From contig NZ_CP098774.1 of assembly GCF_028473665.1 (NCBI RefSeq), positions 3,996,501 to 4,060,500 on the forward strand: a DNA stretch of 64,000 nucleotides. Direction: 5' to 3'. The first letter of the stretch is position 1. Every line of letters starts with the position of its first letter. This DNA comes from Sphingomonas sp. QA11 (GTDB lineage Bacteria > Pseudomonadota > Alphaproteobacteria > Sphingomonadales > Sphingomonadaceae). The position numbers and the translations under genes are program-made. The notes beneath the pieces were generated by a model. It was not told where the DNA came from and searched no databases. It saw nothing but the letters and a program-made list of their open reading frames with translations. Positions 58,297-64,000 of the stretch are shown here, in pieces.

Positions 58297-60270
58297 ATGA
58301 GCGAGGACGACGAATTCAAGCCACGGCTCGGTCGGCAGCGCCAGCAGGGAGGCAAGAAGGCGCGGCGCTACATCGGTCGCGTGGTCGGCGCGGCGATCCG
58401 CTTGGCCGAGAAAAGCGCGATCAGGAACCGCCGCTTCGATGGTAGCCGGATCGGGCGCGGTGCCAGCATGGGCAGACTCCTCTCCAGCCGCGATCGCTTT
58501 GGTGGGCTTCGGGCGCGCCGTGTCGTCGTGAAGACTCGCCTGGTCAGGATCGACACCAAGGGGCTACCCGCGGCCCGCGCCCACCTGCGCTATATCCAGC
58601 GCGATGGCGTCACGCGGGAGGGAGCGCCCGGTGAGCTCTATTCGGCCGACCGCGACACCGCCGACGGGAAGGCGTTCCTCCAACGATGCGACGGTGACCG
58701 CCACCAGTTCCGTTTCATCGTGTCCGCCGAGGACGGTTCGGAATATCCCGACCTCAAGCCCTACATTCGCCGACTGATGACCCAGATGGAGGCTGATCTC
58801 GGGACCAGGCTTGACTGGGTCGCGGTCGACCATTTCAACACCGCCCATCCGCACACGCACATCATGCTGCGCGGCGTCGATGACACCGGCCAGAATCTGA
58901 TTATCGCCCGCGAGTACATCTCGCACGGCATCCGCGAGCGCGCGGCCGAGTTGGTGACGCTCGATCTCGGACCACGCACCGACCAGGAGATCGAGGGCTG
59001 GCTCAGGCACGACATCGGCGAGGAGCGCATGACCGCGATCGACCGGAAGCTGATCCGCTCGATGGACGCGGATCGACTCGTGGTTTCGGCCGACCGTGAT
59101 CCGTTCCAGCAATCGCTCCGGGCCGGCCGGTTGCAGAAGCTTGCGAGCATGGGACTCGCCGACAATGTCGGCGGTGGTCACTGGCAGCTCGCCGACGATC
59201 TGGAGGGCACGCTCCGCACGCTTAGCGAGCGGGGCGACATCATCCGGACCCTGCAGCGCGAACTGACCGCCCGAAATCTCCAGCGGCCCTGGATCGGGCG
59301 AAGCTTGTTCGGGGCGGGGGAAAAGGATCCGGAGCCGGTGGTCGGCCGCTTGATCGCGCGGGGCCTCGCCGACGAGCATCGGGACCGTCACTATCTGCTG
59401 GTCGACGGCGTCGATGGTCATGCCCATTATGTCGATATCGGTCGCGGTGACGCCGTCGCGTCGATCCCCGAGGGCGCGATTGTCCGGGTGTCGGCCCGGA
59501 GCCTGGAGGTCAGAGACGCCGATCGCGTCGTCGCCGAAGTGGCGGTGGCGAATGGCGGGCGATATTCGGTCGACCTGCATCTACGGCACGATCCCTCGGC
59601 CACGCAGGCTTTCGCCGAAACTCATGTGCGACGGCTGGAGGCGATGCGGCGGGTAGGTACCGGCGTCATGCGGGAGGCCGACGGGAGCTGGACGATACCC
59701 TTTCACCATACCGATCGTGCTGCCGCCTATGAAGCTCGCCGCCACCGCGACCAGCCGGTAGAGGTCGAAATTCTGTCGGCGCGCCCGCTCGAACAACTTC
59801 GCGATGCCGATGGTGCGACCTGGGTCGACCGTGAGCTCGCCTCGCAATCGCCGCTGCCCATCCGTGATGCCGGATTCGGACACGAGGTCCGCGGCGCCAT
59901 GGCAACGCGACGGCAATGGCTTGTGGAACAGCAGCTCGCCGATGTTGATGGCGATCGCATTCGCTTGCGCGCCAACGCGATCATGATGCTCCAGCGGCGA
60001 GAGGTGCTGCGCGCAGGCGATCAACTGGAGAGCGAAATGCGCAAACCATTTGTGGAGGCGCAGCTGGGCTCCGCGATCGAGGGCCGGCTTGTGCGCCCCA
60101 TCGATCTAAACAGCGGCCGCTTTGCGCTTGTCGAGAATAGTCGTGAATTTACTTTGGTGCCGTGGCGCCCGGTGCTCGAAAAGCACGTTGGCTATCAGGT
60201 GAGCGGCATCGTCCGAACCAACGGGCTGAACTGGCACCTGGGACGGTCGCGGTCCGGGCCCGAGATCTGA
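58297..60270 (+). CDS. Relaxase/mobilisation nuclease, DUF3363 (VirD2-like)
   Basis: 657 residues. An N-terminal basic part (about 1-90) is followed by the relaxase domain: ARAHLRYIQRDGVTREGAPG with the tyrosine, DLGTRLDWVAVDHFNTAHPH and THIMLRGVDDTGQNLIIARE giving the HxHxH metal triad. The C-terminal 400 residues form the DUF3363 domain (from LQKLASMGLADNVGGGHWQL). Such relaxases nick oriT and carry the DNA strand into the recipient. The start ATG at 58297 lies just downstream of the hairpin region. No TraG/TrbB-type secretion genes follow; an IS66 remnant lies right after. Confidence 0.9.
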   Translation: MSEDDEFKPRLGRQRQQGGKKARRYIGRVVGAAIRLAEKSAIRNRRFDGSRIGRGASMGRLLSSRDRFGGLRARRVVVKTRLVRIDTKGLPAARAHLRYIQRDGVTREGAPGELYSADRDTADGKAFLQRCDGDRHQFRFIVSAEDGSEYPDLKPYIRRLMTQMEADLGTRLDWVAVDHFNTAHPHTHIMLRGVDDTGQNLIIAREYISHGIRERAAELVTLDLGPRTDQEIEGWLRHDIGEERMTAIDRKLIRSMDADRLVVSADRDPFQQSLRAGRLQKLASMGLADNVGGGHWQLADDLEGTLRTLSERGDIIRTLQRELTARNLQRPWIGRSLFGAGEKDPEPVVGRLIARGLADEHRDRHYLLVDGVDGHAHYVDIGRGDAVASIPEGAIVRVSARSLEVRDADRVVAEVAVANGGRYSVDLHLRHDPSATQAFAETHVRRLEAMRRVGTGVMREADGSWTIPFHHTDRAAAYEARRHRDQPVEVEILSARPLEQLRDADGATWVDRELASQSPLPIRDAGFGHEVRGAMATRRQWLVEQQLADVDGDRIRLRANAIMMLQRREVLRAGDQLESEMRKPFVEAQLGSAIEGRLVRPIDLNSGRFALVENSREFTLVPWRPVLEKHVGYQVSGIVRTNGLNWHLGRSRSGPEI

Positions 60271-60290
60271 TAGCGGCTCGTGTCCGGGCC

Positions 60291-60479
60291 ATGATGAAAT
60301 ATCACTTCAAGTTTGGCGATGACATCACCGAGACCTGCAAGCTCAACGGTGTCGAGCCGCAGGCTTACATTACTGACGTCATCGCCAAAATCGCGGGCAA
60401 CCGGCCTGCCGCGCGCGGGGATGGACTCATGCCTTGGAACTGGCGCCCAGACTTCCAAATCATCGTCGAAGCCGCATAG
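60291..60479 (+). pseudogene. IS66-family transposase C-terminal remnant
   Basis: 63 codons including DITETCKLNGVEPQAYITDV and IAKIAGNRPAARGDGLMPWN. The conserved end of IS66 TnpC reads ETxKLNGVxPQAYLxDVLxR ... LLPW. Only this tail is left, starting about 20 bases after the relaxase stop. The insertion sequence probably removed or separated the DNA that once followed the relaxase. Confidence 0.78.
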
Positions 60480-60989
60480 GCAATATCGCAACTCTCCCGC
60501 TCTTGGCCATTTAGGGGTGAGCGATCGGCTCCCGGACCCGGACCTTCATTCGTCGACGGATGCGGTACTGGATTGGCAGGGACTGGGACAAACCCGTCGT
60601 TTCCATGTCGCAGGTTGAGCGTCAGCTCTCGTCAGAAGCCGACGTTCAGTGTTTGTTTGCGCGGCGTCGCGTTACGACTGAAGCTGGGCCGTTTGCAGGC
60701 CGGCAGGTTTTGGGCGCGTATACGCGCGAAGCGACATTCATTCACGAAATTTGCGATGCTAGGAGATCCAAAAGTCGCCATTCCGGCGCGTCATTATGGT
60801 TCCCGCTTCCGGACGTCCGCTCACTTTGAAGAGAAGCGGGAGTCCTGAGCCGCAACATCAAACCGAGCAGACGATAGCTGGAGGACGACGTCCATGACGT
60901 TAGCAGAACGCCTTGACCTCAGCCGCGATAGAGAAGCAGACATCAGTTCAGTCCCCGCCTCAATTTCCCCGTCATGCCAATGCTAAGGC
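60480..60989. other. 510-base gap after the IS66 remnant
   Basis: I see no gene here. Short open frames exist on the plus strand but have no recognisable domains, ribosome sites or biased codon use. The right part should hold the terminator of the AsnC gene. No tRNA and no direct repeat of the element border were recognised. Confidence 0.4.
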
Positions 60990-61463
60990 TCAGCGCGCGA
61001 TCGAGCCGATCGGCAGGGCAATGCTAAGCTTGCGCCGCTTCTTAATGAAGCGGGTCTCGTAGCGGCGCACAACCGGCGCACTGGCGAGCATGGTATCAGC
61101 GAACGCATTATAGGCGTCCATATTCGTGACGGTCACCAGCAAAGCGAGATCGAACGGCCCCGCTATTTCGAAAATGGCCTGCACGTACGGGCTGGCGCCA
61201 AGCTCCCTGAGCAGTGCCTCGATCGCTGGCAGCGCGTGGTGGTCGAGCTGAACGTCGACCAGCGCCGAAAGGAAGGACCCGACGCTTCCGGAGATGACCG
61301 CGACGTCGGCCATGATTATGCCCTCGTCGCGAAGGCGCCGCACCCGCCGGGCAATCGCCGACGGCGACAAAGCGACCGTGAGCGCGAGATTGTCGGCGGT
61401 CTGCAGGTTGTTCTCCTGAAGCGCATTCAGCAACGCGAGATCATAACCGTCGAGAGAGCGCAT
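60990..61463 (-). CDS. Lrp/AsnC-family transcriptional regulator
   Basis: 157 residues from the ATG at 61463. HTH: MRSLDGYDLALLNALQENNL, then ALTVALSPSAIARRVRRLRD. The RAM/ligand domain: SFLSALVDVQLDHHALPAIE and VQAIFEIAGPFDLALLVTVT. The same frame stays open far upstream, but that part lacks the HTH start. It is divergent from the S41 peptidase gene at 61581 (117 bases), the likely target. Confidence 0.9.
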   Translation of the reverse strand: MRSLDGYDLALLNALQENNLQTADNLALTVALSPSAIARRVRRLRDEGIIMADVAVISGSVGSFLSALVDVQLDHHALPAIEALLRELGASPYVQAIFEIAGPFDLALLVTVTNMDAYNAFADTMLASAPVVRRYETRFIKKRRKLSIALPIGSIAR

Positions 61464-61580
61464 TTTTGGCAAAGCATTCCGCAGATTGCCCGGCGGGCGC
61501 GCCGGCGCGCCCTTCTTCGCCCAAATCCGGCGCGCGAGGCAAGCTAGTCCTCGCCAGTACAACGACTCGAGAGGGACACC

Positions 61581-62891
61581 ATGCGCAGGACTACGGTGAT
61601 GATGGCGGCCACAATGGTGATGCTGGCGGCACCGGCAAGGGCGGACGCGCCGGCAACGGACACGCATGCGACGATCGCCGCGGCGCAGAAGACCATCCGT
61701 GATCACTATGTGCTTCCTGCAGTCGCGATCGCACTCGAGCAGGCGCTCGCGCGCAGCGAGGCGGCGGGGCGATATCGTGGTCTTGCCGGAGAAGAGCTTG
61801 CCACGCGGGTAAACGCGGATCTGGAGGCGGTGGCGCATGACCAACATCTGAGCCTGCGCTACGATCCCAAGCTGTCGACGCAACTCGGCACCGACGCGCA
61901 CGACGACGATGGGCCGGCCCCGGCGGCGATCGCACGCGCATATGATCGGCAGAACGCTGGCGTTCGCGAACTCCGGGTGCTGCCCGGCAACATTCGGTAC
62001 ATGGCCTATGAGGCCTTCGTCTGGGACACGCCCGGCTCGGCCCAGGCGGTGGCGACCGCGATGGAGTTCCTGCGCGGCGGCGACGCCTATATCATCGACA
62101 TCCGGCGCAACGGCGGCGGCTCGCCCGATGCCGTTGCGGCAATCGCCAGCTACTTCGTGCCCGAAGGTACGCCGCTGATGCGGTTCGAGATGCGTGGCCA
62201 GCCGCCGCTTGAAACGCAGGCGCCAAAGGCGCCGTTCAGCCTCGCAAGCAAGCCGCTCTACGTGCTGACCAGCCGCAACACCGCCTCGGCGGCCGAGGAG
62301 TTCTCGACCCATGTGAAAGCGCTCGGTTTCGGAACCTTGATCGGCGCGAACACGCTCGGCGCGGGGTTCCGCAACAACACGGTCGGGCTGCCGGGCGGCT
62401 ACGTGCTCAGCGTTTCGGTCGGGCGCGCGGTCAGCCGCAAGACCGGCAGCGACTGGGAGCGGATCGGTGTGGCGCCGGACATCGCCACCCCGGTCGACAC
62501 GGCACTGCTCCGCGCCCAACAGGAGGCCATGGCGCGGATCGCCGCCGCGGCCCCCGCCGACGAACACGACGAGGATGAAGCTATTCTCGCTTATTACCGC
62601 GCGCTCGCCACGCCCGTGACCAGCGCGCACGCGGTGGAGGCCTATGCGGGCGCCTATGGCGACCGGACGGTCAGCGTGGTTGCAGGCGATTTGATGATCG
62701 CGCGAGCGTCACGACTCCCGTCCCGGCTGGTCCCGGTTGGACCGGACAGCTTCGCGCCTGAGACAGACCCGGCCGCCCGGTTCAACTTCGCCATCGGTGC
62801 GAGTGGCCGGGCGGAGTCGCTGCGCATCGTCCAGCGCGGTGGCGCGGCGAGTGTCGTCCCACGGGATGCGGCTACGATTACCAAGCCCTGA
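61581..62891 (+). CDS. S41-family peptidase (IRBP-like)
   Basis: 436 residues. Signal peptide MVMLAAPARADA (cleavage about residue 22). Tail-specific protease fold of the IRBP type: N-terminal helical domain IAAAQKTIRDHYVLPAVAIA, then YIIDIRRNGGGSPDAVAAIA (the DxRxNGGG motif), LYVLTSRNTASAAEEFSTHV with the nucleophile serine and a basic partner, and TLIGANTLGAGFRNNTVGLP. Exported to the periplasm, it likely cleaves peptides or acts on a small substrate. Divergent from the AsnC regulator. A C-terminal domain of about 100 residues (HAVEAYAGAYGDRTVSVVAG) is extra. Confidence 0.9.
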   Translation: MRRTTVMMAATMVMLAAPARADAPATDTHATIAAAQKTIRDHYVLPAVAIALEQALARSEAAGRYRGLAGEELATRVNADLEAVAHDQHLSLRYDPKLSTQLGTDAHDDDGPAPAAIARAYDRQNAGVRELRVLPGNIRYMAYEAFVWDTPGSAQAVATAMEFLRGGDAYIIDIRRNGGGSPDAVAAIASYFVPEGTPLMRFEMRGQPPLETQAPKAPFSLASKPLYVLTSRNTASAAEEFSTHVKALGFGTLIGANTLGAGFRNNTVGLPGGYVLSVSVGRAVSRKTGSDWERIGVAPDIATPVDTALLRAQQEAMARIAAAAPADEHDEDEAILAYYRALATPVTSAHAVEAYAGAYGDRTVSVVAGDLMIARASRLPSRLVPVGPDSFAPETDPAARFNFAIGASGRAESLRIVQRGGAASVVPRDAATITKP

Positions 62892-63106
62892 CCGAGTACC
62901 GCGCGCGCAATCCTTGCACATCCCGGCACGATCGCCGGCAGCATATCGGCTTAGGCCCACAAAGCGAGGTCCGCGACTTTGCGCGCCTCTGAATCAGGCG
63001 CTCGTTCATGGCAGCGGGATTTCAATCGCGGTGTCATTTCTCATCGACTATTCAGTAGGTGCTTACATAAATAAGTGCAGTAATCATCATCCATGAAAGC
63101 TGATTC

Positions 63107-64000
63107 ATGAGCCTGTCGAGGCGACACATATTGAGCAGTGGATTGGCGCTGGCCTGCCTTCCGCGTCGCAGTTTCGCCGCGGAAACCCGCGCCGTCCGCG
63201 ACTGGCTGCCTGAATGGCTGAATGCGTTCAACGATCCCGATGCCGCCGCCTACCCAGATTTCGTCAGGCGCAACATTCCTGATCTCGTCCCGTATCTCGA
63301 TGAGGATCTGGCGGTGCGCGAAGCCTCCGGCGGCTTTGTCGTCCTGCGTAGCGAGCAGACCGCGTCGAGACAAATCACTGCATGGGTCCGAGATCGTAGC
63401 TGGGATCGGTTTTCGAAAGTCGTGTTGTCGATCGGCGATAAAAATATCGATGATTTGTCCTTCGCTGGAGCGGCTGCGCCAGCCGAGTTCATTATTCCTC
63501 GGATGAGCGAGGTGCAGGCCGTGCGAGCGGTTCACCGGAAGTTGCGCGATGAGACTGCCGCCAATCGGTTCTCAGGCGCGGTACTGATAGCAAAAGGAAA
63601 TCGAATCCTGCTTCGCAAAGCCTATGGCGCGCTAGATGCAGCAAATACGCAGGCGATTACGCATGCCACCCGCTTCTGCATCGGCTCTGCTGGCAAGATG
63701 TTCATGGCGGTCAGCATCCTCCAACTCATACAAGCCGGCCGACTGAAGCTGTCCGATACGATCGCCACGCACCTGCGCGAATATCCCGACACGCTACTGG
63801 CTCGAACCGTAACGGTGCAGCAGTTACTTACGCACACGGGGGGAACCGGCGACTTCTTCGGCCCCGATTATGAGGCGCACGCCTCGGAGCTTCATACTCC
63901 AGCGGATTTCGTTCGCCTGTTCGGCCAGCGTGATCCTTCGTTCGTACCCGGTTCACACTGGGGCTATAGCAATTTCGGCTTCATCCTGCTGGGCGCGATC
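63107..64000 (+). CDS. Serine hydrolase, beta-lactamase class C family, cut by the window edge
   Basis: At least 298 residues; the frame runs off at 64000. The start MSLSRRHILSSGLALACLPR is a signal sequence (Tat-like RR). After about 100 residues of an N-terminal domain (DUF-like, AYPDFVRRNIPDLVPYLDED) the class C fold begins: FSGAVLIAKGNRILLRKAYG, SxxK motif in CIGSAGKMFMAVSILQLIQA, and a YxN in GYSNFGF. The C-terminal HxG motif lies outside. The enzyme acts on ester, amide or D-peptide bonds; the substrate is unknown. Confidence 0.88.
   Translation, partial: MSLSRRHILSSGLALACLPRRSFAAETRAVRDWLPEWLNAFNDPDAAAYPDFVRRNIPDLVPYLDEDLAVREASGGFVVLRSEQTASRQITAWVRDRSWDRFSKVVLSIGDKNIDDLSFAGAAAPAEFIIPRMSEVQAVRAVHRKLRDETAANRFSGAVLIAKGNRILLRKAYGALDAANTQAITHATRFCIGSAGKMFMAVSILQLIQAGRLKLSDTIATHLREYPDTLLARTVTVQQLLTHTGGTGDFFGPDYEAHASELHTPADFVRLFGQRDPSFVPGSHWGYSNFGFILLGAI

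Noticed and set aside
50124..60479. A complete integrative conjugative element
   Set aside because: No integrase, no attachment repeats and no type IV secretion genes are visible in the window.
60560..60848. Two short plus-strand open frames in the gap after the IS66 remnant
   Set aside because: No ribosome site, no family pattern and overlapping frames of similar quality.
1..64000. CRISPR arrays, tRNA and rRNA genes
   Set aside because: No regularly spaced direct repeats, no cloverleaf-like sequences and no rRNA segments were recognised on either strand.

Overview
The window is high-GC DNA with the gene content, codon bias and protein style of an alphaproteobacterium, most likely a sphingomonad (Sphingomonas, Sphingobium or Novosphingobium). 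Supporting signs are DVVTGSR-like TonB-system peptides, a DUF736/DUF2958/ArdC/ParB mobile backbone and an FeS-type photolyase. No rRNA, tRNA or CRISPR array was found. Both ends cut through genes.

Region 1 (1-11,962) is the most distinctive. All genes lie on the minus strand: a two-partner secretion exoprotein (tpsA, cut by the left edge), a small exported protein, a large periplasm-facing porin-like protein, TonB, ExbD, an ExbB fused to an exported DUF2341/LamG-like sensor domain, and the TpsB transporter. Upstream lie an AraC-type regulator, a FecR anti-sigma factor, an ECF sigma factor, a second TonB and a small protein with an N-terminal STN signalling domain joined to a TonB-like C-terminus. 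This resembles the Vre (PUMA3) cell-surface signalling system and Pdt secretion system of Pseudomonas aeruginosa in a different lineage. I read it as a secretion system energised and controlled through TonB.

Region 2 (12,000-20,400) holds a dead IS481-family transposase, an FAD monooxygenase with a divergent AraC regulator, a (6-4)-type photolyase with a DUF2256 zinc-finger partner, a DUF2383/PA2169 protein, a single-domain response regulator, a decayed EamA transporter and a small AAA ATPase without a normal start codon.

Region 3 (20,400-49,500) is an accessory patchwork of regulator/enzyme pairs (MarR, three LysR, GlxA, TetR, AraC, two HxlR) with detoxification-type enzymes (tautomerases, cupin, GFA, GSTs, Nudix, SDR, MDR, NmrA). 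It also holds a six-gene operon of tripartite drug efflux genes with an unusual monooxygenase/diaminopimelate-epimerase-like fusion, and several exporters. Deletion scars recur: a GFA/MFS chimera, a truncated MFS head to head with a truncated unknown gene, a frameshifted GNAT, and an EamA remnant abutting an IS3 remnant.

Region 4 (50,100-60,500) is the maintenance and mobilisation part of an integrative or plasmid-derived element: ArdC antirestriction, DUF2958, ParB, a DnaB-like ATPase, DUF736, an HTH protein, TraF peptidase, lytic transglycosylase and DUF3363 relaxase with a candidate oriT. An IS66 remnant follows, and no type IV secretion genes are present in the window.

Region 5 (60,990-64,000) has an Lrp/AsnC regulator divergent from an S41 peptidase, then a serine beta-lactamase-like hydrolase cut by the right edge.
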